From WVXT01 sp964403285 (GTDB lineage Bacteria; UBA6262; WVXT01), in NCBI GenBank assembly GCA_964403285.1, contig CAYOFG010000020.1, forward strand, positions 1 through 26,082: a stretch of 26,082 bases of DNA, given 5' to 3'. This document shows positions 7,737 to 15,573 of this stretch, in pieces. A program made the translations under genes and the position numbers. Position 1 is the stretch's first letter. Every line of letters begins with the position of its first letter. The notes under the pieces are model-generated. The model saw only the letters and a program-made list of their open reading frames with translations. It was not told the origin of the DNA and made no database searches.

Positions 7737-10700
7737 TCTTTAATCCTCTCAAGGAATAGTTCCCCTTGTGGCGGTCGTTCAATTCACCCAATTTGGACTT
7801 ATTCCAATTAGAAGTCCTGCTGAAATATCCCACAATGCGGGTTATTCCATATACCTCAGTGGAGCCGCAATGGGAGCACTTCTCTTTTAATCCCCTAGTT
7901 AACCGATTGCACTTGCAGCAAACTGTAAATTCCGGCGAGATTGTGAGTTGTGCTGCTTTCGTCTTCTCCCAAGTCTTCTTCACCAGATTCATTATGGAAG
8001 CGGGGGATGGTTTCTCCTCACCAATGAAAGCGTGAATAATTGCTCCACTCTCAATTAAAGTATGAAATTTGCTTTGCTTAACAATCCTGTCGACCAAGTT
8101 CATAGGAGCGCTGGCAGAGAAATGTATACTGTTAGTATAGTAGAATTCTTCCTTCTCAATGTTTCCTTTAATCACCTCTTTTGACTCCGGATACTCCCTG
8201 AGGTCCACCTTAGCCAGCCTGCGGGCAGCAGATTCAGCAGGGCTCTCTTCCAAGGCAACTCTCAAGTGATACTTCTTTTCGTATTCTTTTGCTTTCAGAT
8301 ACATAAAGGACATTATCTTCAATCCTAACTTGTAAATCTCTTCATCTTCGTGTAACTCTTTTCCGGTCAGATACTGTACACATTCGTTCAGTCCAATAAT
8401 TCCAATGATGTAAGTGGCTTTTTCTAAGTCAACGTAAGCTTTGCCATCTTGAGCAATCTTTCCTAATTCCCACAAAGGCAATCCTTTCTCTTTCATCAAA
8501 CTCCCGATAAATCTCTTCTTCTGAAGATGCGCTTCCATTGCCAGATCCATCGCTTTCTCTATCTCGGGGAACAACTTTTCTATTCTGCCCCTTCCCGCCC
8601 GATAGGCTGCCTGGGGGAGGTTAATAGTAACATTCTGAAATCCACAAAATCTCATCGACTCGGGATGCTTGATAACGTAATCATCAGTGATTGTAGTGCG
8701 CAACCTGCAGCAGGCAGAAAGGGTAACGTCATCCCGGTCAAAGACAAAATAAGGAACACCGTTCTCGCTGGCAATGAGACAGGCGTATTCTAATAGTTCA
8801 TATTGTTTGGGGTCGGAAAACGTATCCTCATTTATGTGCAGGTCCATCTTGGGAAAGGCAAAAATATGACCGAAACTATCCCCTTGTTGCCAGACTTCCA
8901 TCAATGCCTTTGCAAATATCTGCGCTTCCTTCTCATAATCTCCATAAGTCTTTCCAGTATATTCTCCTCCCGGTCCAATGGCTGGAACATTCTTCAGGTA
9001 ACCGGGAACTCCTGTGTGGACATTTGCGTCCAGAAACAGAACCTGGCCGCCACGGGAGAATGCCGATTGGGATAAGGAGAAGATTAGATATTGGGCTTCC
9101 TGCTTGATGTCATTCGGGTTCATCCCCACCAGATAAGGAGCATAGAATACGTTTATGTAACCCACGCCCAGAGCTCCCGCATAATACGCCTGCATAGAAG
9201 CAAGAAAAGTGTTCAAATGTCCAGTAAGAGTCCGGGCATGTTTTGCTGGGGAAGAGATGATTTCCAGTTTCTCCATCTGGAGCCCATACTTCTTAATATA
9301 TTCCAGAGAATGGCTACTGCAATTATGCGTTAGAATTCCACTACATAAGAATGTTCCGCTCTCAGTAGTCACATCATATACATATTCGTCTTTTATCTTC
9401 ACTTCTACTACGTTAGTTACTTTACTTGCTCCTTGAAACGACCTCAGGGATTTTCTCGCCGGCTTAAAATCTATCTTTTGCAGTTTAATTGAAAGGGAAC
9501 CAAGTAAGTCATATACTTCCTGAGTTACTCCAAAGGAGACTCCGTACAGAGGGTAGTTCTGTTTTATTACTCGCCCTCTGTAAACTCGTTCTGACCCCAT
9601 TCCCTCAACATTTCTCAATAGAGAGTCAAAGCCTAAAACGCTGGTAAGATGTTTTATCTGGGTCACCAGTGTCTTGGATGAGACCCGGATGTCAATTCTG
9701 GTGTTCGCCTGTTCTTTCCCGCCTCCTGTAATAGACCCATCTCCATCAATTATTCCTGCTAACATTCCTTTAAGAAATTTTTTACTATAGTGGCGATAAT
9801 GCTGCGGTAAACACTTAAGTCGAGATAGATGCTGAATGCCAAATATCTCTCTAAGAAAATTGGCGAATAACTTATTGTAAATCCTTATTGCAATACAGCC
9901 GTTATCTTTTTTCTCTTCCCCAAATTCGATTTTCAATCTATTCAGGATGGCTTTTGCTTTATTAGCTTCTTGTTCTCCACAGGTAATCGTAGTCTCACAT
10001 CCCAGGTAATCCTTCCCAAGATATTCACCATTTTTATACCTGGTAATTGTAGTAAAATTTCCTTCGGCAATGAATAATCCTATCAACCACCCCGTTTCCT
10101 CATCCAAGGGAAATATTGCGGGAATTCTGTTCTTGCTACCATTGATATAGATGGTACTTTCATCATAGGTGCAATTGTTTGCCTCTTTTATTTTCATATC
10201 TTTTGCCATACTGTTTTCACCCTGATATGCTCTACTTAGAAAGATTGCATCCGCCTCTCCCTTTCTTTTAAACTCAGCCACTAAATCTATCTGGTCTGAA
10301 TTGCTCAGAATGTTACTGGGATAGCAGGTTATCAATTTCGTCTCACCTGGAACTATTTCTCTTGCCGCTATCTGGTTTAAGTTCTCATCAATCATAGGAT
10401 GGTCTTCAGTAACCACAATGCCACAGCCGTCTTCGGTCTTGATAAATAACATTTTCTTGTTAGCTTTATGACGGACAACTCTCAATAATTTTGTCCATCG
10501 ATTATCATCGTCCCTGATATAGAAATCCTTAAGGGGCTTGATTTCAAAGCCATTCTCTTCATAACCAAATGGGCTTCTATTAAATAGGGCTCCTAAACTC
10601 AGACATTCATCTTTCCCATACTCTCCTTCTTTTATGTACACTATCTCATCTTTTGCAAACGAATAAACCCTTATAGGATAACCGAGATCGTGAATGTGGA

Positions 10701-11487
10701 TTCTGCCTTCCATATGAGCGGTAGCCAAATCCCGGGAAAAAATGTTGTTGAGGGCATACTGTTTCAGTGTGGTTTCAGCAATAACCAGATTTACTGCTTC
10801 CGGGTTATGAGAAGCTATGTTACTGTTTTCCAGGCTCTTGGAAAAGATTAATTCTTGCAAATCATAAGTGGGTATCCCTAAACTTGTTTGCTCTTTAATC
10901 TTCTTTCCATAACCTAATTCCAGTAACTCGCTATCAACTAATTCCCGAATAAAACCAGTGACTACCTGATTCAGACCAGAAGCGACTATCTTCTTCTCCA
11001 CATTATGGGCAACCCTATTGGCAATCTCCAGAGGAATGTTTGCTTCCTTGACCAACGCCTGACTTATTTTATCCCTGTTCCAGGGAGTCAATTCTGCTTC
11101 GGTTTCTGTAGCTACCAAAAGAGCGAAGTCAGTAATGTCGGTTTTCTTCCTCTTGTTCTTTGAGACTTTCAGCTTCTCTGCCATTTTCTGCCTGGCAATT
11201 CGATGAAGATTGTAAGCCCTTGCAGTTAGTGGGTGTCCACTTTCCATAAGCACACCCTCAATAGCGTCGCCGATTGCCTTCATGCTCAGCGTTTCACCCT
11301 GCAGATAGTTCTTCTTCAAGTACTCTTCCACATTATCGGCTATTTTGTGAGACATCCGCCAGGTCTCTCCACCGCCTTGCCTGGCTGCCTTAAATACAGC
11401 CTCAACGATTTTGCCCTTATTAAAGGGTACAATGCGGCAATCTCTTTTCCTCACTGAAGTAAAGAACCTCTTTTGCACCTTGATCAT
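7672..11487 (-). CDS. nrdD: Anaerobic (class III) ribonucleoside-triphosphate reductase NrdD, intein-containing precursor
   Basis: Makes deoxyribonucleotides from ribonucleoside triphosphates with a glycyl radical; strictly anaerobic. The 1271-residue precursor would splice to 824 residues. Two ATP-cone regulatory domains lie at the N terminus (about residues 14-105 and 125-195). The extein core runs through HIHDLGYPIRVY, then after the intein CSSHSLEYIKKYG, then CCRLRTTITDDY. The C-terminal zinc site CCKCNRLTRGLKEKCSHCG is followed by the glycyl-radical segment RIVGYFSRTSNWNKSK. ATG at 11487 is preceded by GGAGG at six bases; an upstream extension to 11547 has no support. No activase gene nrdG is in the window. 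The coding end overlaps dut. The nearby nrdR and redoxin suggest shared control and a possible redoxin reductant. Confidence 0.95.
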   Translation of the reverse strand: MIKVQKRFFTSVRKRDCRIVPFNKGKIVEAVFKAARQGGGETWRMSHKIADNVEEYLKKNYLQGETLSMKAIGDAIEGVLMESGHPLTARAYNLHRIARQKMAEKLKVSKNKRKKTDITDFALLVATETEAELTPWNRDKISQALVKEANIPLEIANRVAHNVEKKIVASGLNQVVTGFIRELVDSELLELGYGKKIKEQTSLGIPTYDLQELIFSKSLENSNIASHNPEAVNLVIAETTLKQYALNNIFSRDLATAHMEGRIHIHDLGYPIRVYSFAKDEIVYIKEGEYGKDECLSLGALFNRSPFGYEENGFEIKPLKDFYIRDDDNRWTKLLRVVRHKANKKMLFIKTEDGCGIVVTEDHPMIDENLNQIAAREIVPGETKLITCYPSNILSNSDQIDLVAEFKRKGEADAIFLSRAYQGENSMAKDMKIKEANNCTYDESTIYINGSKNRIPAIFPLDEETGWLIGLFIAEGNFTTITRYKNGEYLGKDYLGCETTITCGEQEANKAKAILNRLKIEFGEEKKDNGCIAIRIYNKLFANFLREIFGIQHLSRLKCLPQHYRHYSKKFLKGMLAGIIDGDGSITGGGKEQANTRIDIRVSSKTLVTQIKHLTSVLGFDSLLRNVEGMGSERVYRGRVIKQNYPLYGVSFGVTQEVYDLLGSLSIKLQKIDFKPARKSLRSFQGASKVTNVVEVKIKDEYVYDVTTESGTFLCSGILTHNCSSHSLEYIKKYGLQMEKLEIISSPAKHARTLTGHLNTFLASMQAYYAGALGVGYINVFYAPYLVGMNPNDIKQEAQYLIFSLSQSAFSRGGQVLFLDANVHTGVPGYLKNVPAIGPGGEYTGKTYGDYEKEAQIFAKALMEVWQQGDSFGHIFAFPKMDLHINEDTFSDPKQYELLEYACLIASENGVPYFVFDRDDVTLSACCRLRTTITDDYVIKHPESMRFCGFQNVTINLPQAAYRAGRGRIEKLFPEIEKAMDLAMEAHLQKKRFIGSLMKEKGLPLWELGKIAQDGKAYVDLEKATYIIGIIGLNECVQYLTGKELHEDEEIYKLGLKIMSFMYLKAKEYEKKYHLRVALEESPAESAARRLAKVDLREYPESKEVIKGNIEKEEFYYTNSIHFSASAPMNLVDRIVKQSKFHTLIESGAIIHAFIGEEKPSPASIMNLVKKTWEKTKAAQLTISPEFTVCCKCNRLTRGLKEKCSHCGSTEVYGITRIVGYFSRTSNWNKSKLGELNDRHKGNYSLRGLKIESKSDEIKERYSSAPVPTPR
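9322..10662 (-). mobile_element. Intein with LAGLIDADG homing endonuclease inside nrdD
   Basis: This 447-residue in-frame insertion breaks the conserved NrdD stretch between HIHDLGYPIRVY and CSSHSLEYIKK. It starts with Ser1 (SFAKDEIVYIKEG, block A) and has the block B Thr-x-x-His in GIVVTEDHPMI. It carries two LAGLIDADG motifs, WLIGLFIAEGNF (acidic Glu) and KGMLAGIIDGDGSI (acidic Asp). It ends with block F VYDVTTESGTFL and block G SGILTHN, followed by Cys+1. All splicing residues are present, with Ser1 in place of the more common Cys1, so protein splicing and homing both look possible. The boundaries are inferred from motif rules and extein continuity. Confidence 0.93.
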
Positions 11488-11560
11488 TCTTCGCCTCCAA
11501 AATATAGCTCGTTTCCTATTATAAAACAGAACTTCGTCTTGCCACAATTCAAAAAATTCT

Positions 11561-11613
11561 GGAGTAGCACCGCTTGCGGTGCGTTATTAACGCGAAACAA
11601 GTTTCGCTACTCC
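11561..11613. repeat. 53-base cloverleaf palindrome A
   Basis: An outer stem GGAGTAGC/GCTACTCC encloses three consecutive hairpins without a spare base: ACCGC-tt-GCGGT, GCGTTA-t-TAACGC and GAAAC-aa-GTTTC. It lies between the redoxin gene and nrdD. A 15-base direct repeat (AAAAAATTCTGGAGT) begins both this element (11551) and element B (11614). Confidence 0.85.
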
Positions 11614-11621
11614 AAAAAATT

Positions 11622-11673
11622 CTGGAGTCCTTGCGAGAGCAAGGCCTTTTCCTCCCTTTCGGGAGGACTCCAG
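11622..11673. repeat. 52-base double-hairpin palindrome B
   Basis: Outer stem CTGGAGT/ACTCCAG (11622-11628, 11667-11673) encloses CCTTGC-gaga-GCAAGG, a six-base linker CCTTTT, and CCTCCC-tttc-GGGAGG. The loops GAGA and TTTC and the GGAGT outer stem recur in element C at 12682 with different arm sequences. A further small hairpin, TCCCGAT-ga-ATCGGGA, follows at 11674-11689. Confidence 0.85.
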
Positions 11674-11735
11674 TCCCGATGAATCGGGACAGCTACAATA
11701 TTTGAAAGGATTTTAGCAGTTTTGGAAAGCCTGCA

Positions 11736-12011
11736 TTACGATTGGGAGACAAAAATTTCTCCAAATTCGTCAGACCTCGGTATTCTCTTCTCCCAGCGGG
11801 CAACTTCCATACCATCTTTTTCCAGAATGATTGTGGGAACTTCCAGAGCATCCAAAAGAGAACCTTCAGTCAATCCCTCGACCGTATCCAAGTCGTAAAA
11901 GGTGAGTTCAATTCTTTCCGCCAATTCCCATTTGTCCAGAAAGAATTGAAATTTTCTGAACGAAGCCTTGCAAACATTGCAGTCTTTCTTTCCAAAAATT
12001 TTGACCTTCAT
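11736..12011 (-). CDS. Thioredoxin/glutaredoxin-like redoxin (NrdH-like)
   Basis: A 91-residue single-domain protein of thioredoxin fold. The first strand MKVKIFGKKDCNVC ends in a CxxC redox site (C-N-V-C). Later come the cis-proline segment EVPTIIL and the final strand with EKDGMEVARW. The length is close to that of NrdH and glutaredoxins. The ATG at 12011 is preferred over the in-frame GTG at 12026, because GTGGAGAAG then forms the ribosome site. It lies between nrdR and nrdD. Some class III reductases take electrons from a thioredoxin or NrdH-type protein instead of formate, so this is a candidate reductant of the NrdD here; that pairing is inferred from neighbourhood only. Confidence 0.82.
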   Translation of the reverse strand: MKVKIFGKKDCNVCKASFRKFQFFLDKWELAERIELTFYDLDTVEGLTEGSLLDALEVPTIILEKDGMEVARWEKRIPRSDEFGEIFVSQS

Positions 12012-12072
12012 GCCTTTCTTCTCCACAGATTACACTTTACCAGGACCTTCCGCAGTTAATTCAGGACGATCT

Positions 12073-12567
12073 TTAACCTCTTCTGCTTAACCATTTATGC
12101 GCATTTCCCTTTTGTCTAATTCTGTGCTTTAATTTTTTCAGTTCTTTTAAGAATGTATCTACATCATTAAATTGCCTGTAGACAGAAGCAAATCTCACAT
12201 AAGCTACCTCATCCAACTTGCGTAGCTTCTTTAAGACTACCTCTCCAATCACCTTAGAAGGAACCTCCATTATGTAGTCTTGCAATTCCTCCTCAATTTC
12301 GCTTACAATTTTCTCCACAGTATCGAGTGAAATTGGCCTTTTCTGACAGGCGCGCAGAATGCCTTCCTGCAACTTATCGCGGTCGAAAACCTCTAATCTT
12401 TTGTCCTTCTTAATAACCATAAGAGGCATACTTTCAATCCTCTCAAAGGTAGTAAACCTCTTCTTACAGGCAAGACATTCCCTGCGCCTCCTGACCACAG
12501 AACTTCCTTCTACTGGTCGGGAATCGACTACTCTGCCATCAGAGTTGCCACAGAATGGACACTTCAA
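12073..12567 (-). CDS. nrdR: NrdR, transcriptional repressor of ribonucleotide reductase genes
   Basis: A 164-residue regulator with an N-terminal zinc ribbon (LKCPFCG and CLACKKRF cysteine pairs, with the DNA-contacting RRRREC between) and a central ATP-cone (VIKKDKRLEVFDRDKLQEGI) that senses ATP/dATP. The C-terminal helical tail with YRQFNDVDTFLKEL is typical. The usual family start is MKCPFCG, so the start is taken as TTG at 12567, five bases after GGGGTGG; an in-frame ATG at 12588 would place the start codon inside an operator. Two NrdR boxes lie in its own promoter, so it should repress itself and the downstream redoxin, nrdD and dut genes. Confidence 0.94.
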   Translation of the reverse strand: MKCPFCGNSDGRVVDSRPVEGSSVVRRRRECLACKKRFTTFERIESMPLMVIKKDKRLEVFDRDKLQEGILRACQKRPISLDTVEKIVSEIEEELQDYIMEVPSKVIGEVVLKKLRKLDEVAYVRFASVYRQFNDVDTFLKELKKLKHRIRQKGNAHKWLSRRG

Positions 12568-12581
12568 GATAACCACCCCAA

Positions 12582-12599
12582 CATACAATATAAAGTATG
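12582..12599. promoter_or_regulatory. NrdR box 1 (downstream of the -10)
   Basis: CATAC-N8-GTATG palindrome with an A/T-only centre (AATATAAA), matching the known NrdR box pattern. On the minus strand it covers the likely transcription start and leader just before the nrdR ribosome site. Its centre is exactly 31 bp from that of box 2, three helical turns, as in described tandem NrdR sites. Confidence 0.85.
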
Positions 12600-12605
12600 G
12601 AATTC

Positions 12606-12634
12606 ATACTAACATACTATATATTGTATGTCAA
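12606..12634 (-). promoter_or_regulatory. nrdR promoter, sigma-70 type
   Basis: On the minus strand, TTGACA (12629-12634) is a perfect -35, followed by a 17-base spacer and TAGTAT (12606-12611) as -10. NrdR box 2 fills the spacer. It should drive nrdR and possibly the redoxin, nrdD, dut, guaB3-type and purC genes. Confidence 0.85.
12613..12630. promoter_or_regulatory. NrdR box 2 (within the -35/-10 spacer)
   Basis: CATAC-TATATATT-GTATG, an 18-base palindrome overlapping the last two bases of the -35 and ending two bases before the -10. Binding here would directly exclude RNA polymerase. Confidence 0.9.
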
Positions 12635-12681
12635 GAAAAATTTGAAACAAGTTAGTGTCAAGAACTTGGGAGCTTTCTTAC

Positions 12682-12735
12682 TTGGGAGTGTAAAGCGAGA
12701 GCTTTACTTGGTCAAACTTTCGTTTGACACTCCAA
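12682..12735. repeat. Double-hairpin palindrome C
   Basis: Outer stem TTGGGAGT/ACTCCAA (one bulged G) encloses TAAAGC-gaga-GCTTTA, linker CTTG and GTCAAAC-tttc-GTTTGAC. Loops and outer GGAGT stem are those of element B, but both arms differ and remain fully paired. It lies between the last gene of the signalling operon and the nrdR promoter. No T-run follows it on the minus strand, so it is not a plain terminator. Confidence 0.85.
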
Positions 12736-12812
12736 ACAATACCCCTATTAAATTTTACACTATCTTGAAACAATTAATCTTTGGTTCGGGAGAGAAAATT
12801 TCTGGAGGTATT

Positions 12813-13190
12813 CTATTTTTTTCTGGCGGACAATAACTTTCTTGTCTTCTTAATCAAATCTTCTGTACTAAATGGCTTGGTAACGTAATCGAAGGCTCCT
12901 TGCAGGAATCCTTTTAATCTACTTCCATAATCGTCCTTGGCAGTTAACATAATGATGGGAATCCCGAAAGAGTTTTTGTTTTCTCGCAATCTTCTGCAGA
13001 CTTCATAACCATCTCTTTTGGGAAGGAAAATATCCAATATAATAATATCAGGATTTTCTCTGTGCGCTTTATCTTCCGCTTCTATACCGTCAATAGCGGT
13101 TACGACTTCATATCCTTCAGACTCTAAACTCTCTTTCAAAAGCTGTAATGTATCTGGCTCATCCTCCACTATAAGAACTTTCTCTGGCAT
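12813..13190 (-). CDS. Response regulator, single receiver domain (CheY-like)
   Basis: A 125-residue stand-alone receiver with no output domain. The acidic pocket VEDE (E9, D10), phosphoacceptor D53 in IIILDIFLP, T83 in MLTA and K105 in YVTKPF are all present, so it should accept phosphate. It is last in the signalling operon, 21 bases after the soluble histidine kinase, with GGGAGA before the ATG. It could pass phosphate on or act through protein contacts; its target is unknown. Confidence 0.93.
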   Translation of the reverse strand: MPEKVLIVEDEPDTLQLLKESLESEGYEVVTAIDGIEAEDKAHRENPDIIILDIFLPKRDGYEVCRRLRENKNSFGIPIIMLTAKDDYGSRLKGFLQGAFDYVTKPFSTEDLIKKTRKLLSARKK

Positions 13191-13211
13191 AACTATCTCC
13201 CATCTTGTTTT

Positions 13212-13943
13212 CTACCCGACAAAGGGCAGAAGTATAGCAAGTCTCCTACTCTCGTCTTCAAAGCGAACCTTTCCGCCCTGGGCTTCCACAATACTTCTAA
13301 CCATAAATAACCCTAAACCTGCGCCTTCTTTATTTCCTGTCTTTTCCTGACTTATTCCTCCTACAGTATCAGGAAAAAGTATCTCTACAAATTTGTTCTC
13401 GCCAACAACTTTCGGTTCACCGCTAACTGAAAAAATAACTTTCCCGCCTGAGGAAGTTTCACTAAGAGCGTTCTTTAGGAGTCTGGTGAAAACTTCTCTG
13501 AGAGTTTTCTCATCGCCCCGAATAATCGGTTGACTGGCGGGCAACTCTGCACATAGAGAAATCCCTTTATCTTCGGCTTCTCTCTTTAAAGATTCAACAA
13601 CCCTATCAATAATATCAAGGAGAGCTATGGGTTCTTCCTTGAGCCTCAAGCGTCCCGACTTCACGGGAGAAAGTTCAGACAGTTCTTCCACTAATCGAAT
13701 GAGTCGCTCCACCTGTCTCTTGACAATGTCTAAATACCTCTTCTGTTGTTGGTTGATATCGCCTGTTTTTCCATCCAGTATTTTGGAGACATATTCCTTA
13801 ATGGGTGTTAGAGGAGAACGTAACTTATGCAGGGCTAAAGTAAGGAACTCTTCCTTTACCCGGTCCCTCGTTCTTAACTCCTTAATTTCTTGTTTCAGCT
13901 TTCTCTCAGTTTCTTTATATTTTGCTGAATCTTCACCAGCCAA
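13212..13943 (-). CDS. Soluble sensor histidine kinase
   Basis: A 243-residue kinase without membrane segments or a recognisable sensor domain. A short coiled-coil lead (KETERKLKQEIKELRTRD) precedes the HisKA segment LALHKLRSPLTPIKEYV with the phosphorylated His. A HATPase domain follows with N-box RLLKNALSET, a degenerate G1 (DTVGGIS instead of DTGxGI) and G2 GAGLGLFMVR. The start is chosen at TTG 13943, seven bases after AGGAGG. An alternative TTG at 13976 overlaps the diguanylate cyclase stop as TTGA and would add 11 residues. A run of eight T directly before the chosen start makes both starts worth checking. It probably phosphorylates the receiver just downstream. Confidence 0.88.
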   Translation of the reverse strand: MAGEDSAKYKETERKLKQEIKELRTRDRVKEEFLTLALHKLRSPLTPIKEYVSKILDGKTGDINQQQKRYLDIVKRQVERLIRLVEELSELSPVKSGRLRLKEEPIALLDIIDRVVESLKREAEDKGISLCAELPASQPIIRGDEKTLREVFTRLLKNALSETSSGGKVIFSVSGEPKVVGENKFVEILFPDTVGGISQEKTGNKEGAGLGLFMVRSIVEAQGGKVRFEDESRRLAILLPFVG

Positions 13944-13972
13944 AAAAAATCCTCCTTCCAGGGTTAATTCTT

Positions 13973-15208
13973 TCAATTCTCAGTTCTCAGTCCTGTCCTT
14001 TCAGTTAGGTCCTTGTATAAGTATGTTCTGTTTTTCCCGGTTGCCTTCGCTCGATACAAAGCCTTATCGGCAGAGTTCACCAAATCCTGAGGATTTTTGG
14101 TGTCTATGGGGTAGGTAGCGATCCCGATGCTAACAGTTACTTTTCCTCCCGGTTGTTTTTCTCTATATTCGAAGGAAAAATTTTCTACTTCCTTTCTAAC
14201 TTTTTCCAATATTATGAGAGCTCCTTCACGGCTGGTTGCGGGTAGAATTACCGCAAACTCTTCGCCTCCGTATCGGAAAGGAACATCTGTCCTGCGCAAG
14301 TTACTGGTAAGTATCTGGCTGAGTTGCTTAAGAACCATATCTCCTGCCGGATGACCATTAGTGTCGTTATAATGCTTAAAGTCGTCAATATCGAGCATTG
14401 CCAGAGATAGGAAGTGGGCGTATCTTCTGGTGAGCTCTATGTCTTCGGGTAACCTTCGCTGGAATTCTCTCTGATTATAAACCTGTGTAAGTTCATCTAC
14501 CCTGGTCAATTCTTCGGTGTACTTAAGCAATTTCGCATTCTCAATAGCTATTCCCACCTGGTTGGCAAAAAGAAGCAGAGGCGCAAAATCATCTTCTGTT
14601 ATCTTTCGTTTAAGATTGCTTTGAGAAACTATTAAGGCGCCCGGGGGTCCATTCTTAACCACAATGGGGATAACAGCGAAACTTTTAAGCTTAAGTTCAT
14701 TTATGATTAGAGGCTCCACTCGCGAGTCACTGCTGGCATCCTCCACAATATAGGGTTTCCTTTCCTTGATGGAAAGGGAGAGAATTCCCGGCGTTTCCTC
14801 AACGGAAATATTGTAACGGCTAATCCCCTTTATAGAAACCGCCCAGGGAGAGGCAATACATCTTAGTAATTTTCTGTTCTCTACTTCCTCAAGATGGTAC
14901 AAGAATACCTGATCAAAATCGAATTCTTTCCTTATGTCCCGCATAACAAGTTTCAGAATCTCTTCCAGTTTCATTGTACTCAGTATGGCTTCCGTAATTT
15001 CACTTATATCCTTAAGTTTCTGATGGGCAGTTCTTAAATCCCTGCTCTGGCGATTGCTCTGTATGTCCTTACAGACAAAGAGAAGGATAAGCGATGCCAG
15101 AAGGATATATTTTGCTGTATTATCTAAAACTAAAAACATATCCAACACTATATAAATACCAACCAGAATGAAAACCAAAAAGACAGTACTCTTAAAAATT
15201 CTTCCCAT
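13973..15208 (-). CDS. Membrane GAF-GGDEF diguanylate cyclase
   Basis: Makes the second messenger c-di-GMP from GTP. The 411-residue protein has two N-terminal membrane helices (about 6-28 and 33-46), a coiled linker, a GAF sensor domain (about 70-225) and a GGDEF domain (about 235-400). The active-site signature is GGEEF (314-318), an active variant. RRTD (305-308), five residues before it, is the RxxD inhibitory site, so the enzyme should be feedback-inhibited. MLDIDDFKHYND supplies the metal-binding Asp. It starts with ATG at 15208, 8 bases after the upstream response regulator. In a kinase/regulator operon it may be modulated by partner proteins, since it has no receiver domain itself. 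Confidence 0.93.
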   Translation of the reverse strand: MGRIFKSTVFLVFILVGIYIVLDMFLVLDNTAKYILLASLILLFVCKDIQSNRQSRDLRTAHQKLKDISEITEAILSTMKLEEILKLVMRDIRKEFDFDQVFLYHLEEVENRKLLRCIASPWAVSIKGISRYNISVEETPGILSLSIKERKPYIVEDASSDSRVEPLIINELKLKSFAVIPIVVKNGPPGALIVSQSNLKRKITEDDFAPLLLFANQVGIAIENAKLLKYTEELTRVDELTQVYNQREFQRRLPEDIELTRRYAHFLSLAMLDIDDFKHYNDTNGHPAGDMVLKQLSQILTSNLRRTDVPFRYGGEEFAVILPATSREGALIILEKVRKEVENFSFEYREKQPGGKVTVSIGIATYPIDTKNPQDLVNSADKALYRAKATGKNRTYLYKDLTERTGLRTEN

Positions 15209-15216
15209 ATCCCCAC

Positions 15217-15573
15217 CTATCCAATTATCCTTCCTATCTTTTCTTTTAACACTTCCAGATCCACGGGCTTAACAATGTAATCGGCAATATGGCCAGCCCA
15301 TATCTCATAGTCAGTTTTAAAAGTATCATAAGCAGTGCAGACGATAATGGGAAGAGCAGGATAGGCCTTCCTGATCTTCTCCAGCAATTTCAATCCGCTC
15401 ATATCAGGAAGCTTAATGTCCAGGATTAGAAGGTCTACTTCCCCTTTACTTAAACAGTGGAGAGTTCCCTTCGCATCCCTTGCTTCCAGGACCTCGTATC
15501 CTTCCTCAGCCAGTTCATCCTTAAACACCTCACGCAGAACCTCTTCATCTTCGGTAATCAATATCTTCTTCAT
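15217..15573 (-). CDS. Response regulator, single receiver domain
   Basis: A 118-residue receiver with acidic pocket ITEDE (E8, D9), phosphoacceptor D52 in LLILDIKLP, a Thr in VCTAYD and the Lys in YIVKPV. It has no output domain. Its ATG overlaps the stop of the membrane histidine kinase (ATGA), so it is translationally coupled and is the likely cognate partner of that kinase. Confidence 0.93.
   Translation of the reverse strand: MKKILITEDEEVLREVFKDELAEEGYEVLEARDAKGTLHCLSKGEVDLLILDIKLPDMSGLKLLEKIRKAYPALPIIVCTAYDTFKTDYEIWAGHIADYIVKPVDLEVLKEKIGRIIG

Noticed and set aside
8527..9436. Plus-strand frames opposite nrdD
   Set aside because: Shadows of a clearly coding minus-strand gene.
11561..11613. 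tRNA gene suggested by the cloverleaf fold
   Set aside because: Only 53 bases, arms without loops of tRNA size, no conserved TTCRA or anticodon loop.
12597..12836. 79-codon plus-strand reading frame over the nrdR promoter
   Set aside because: It runs through the promoter, element C and the end of the response regulator; no ribosome site and no protein-like pattern.
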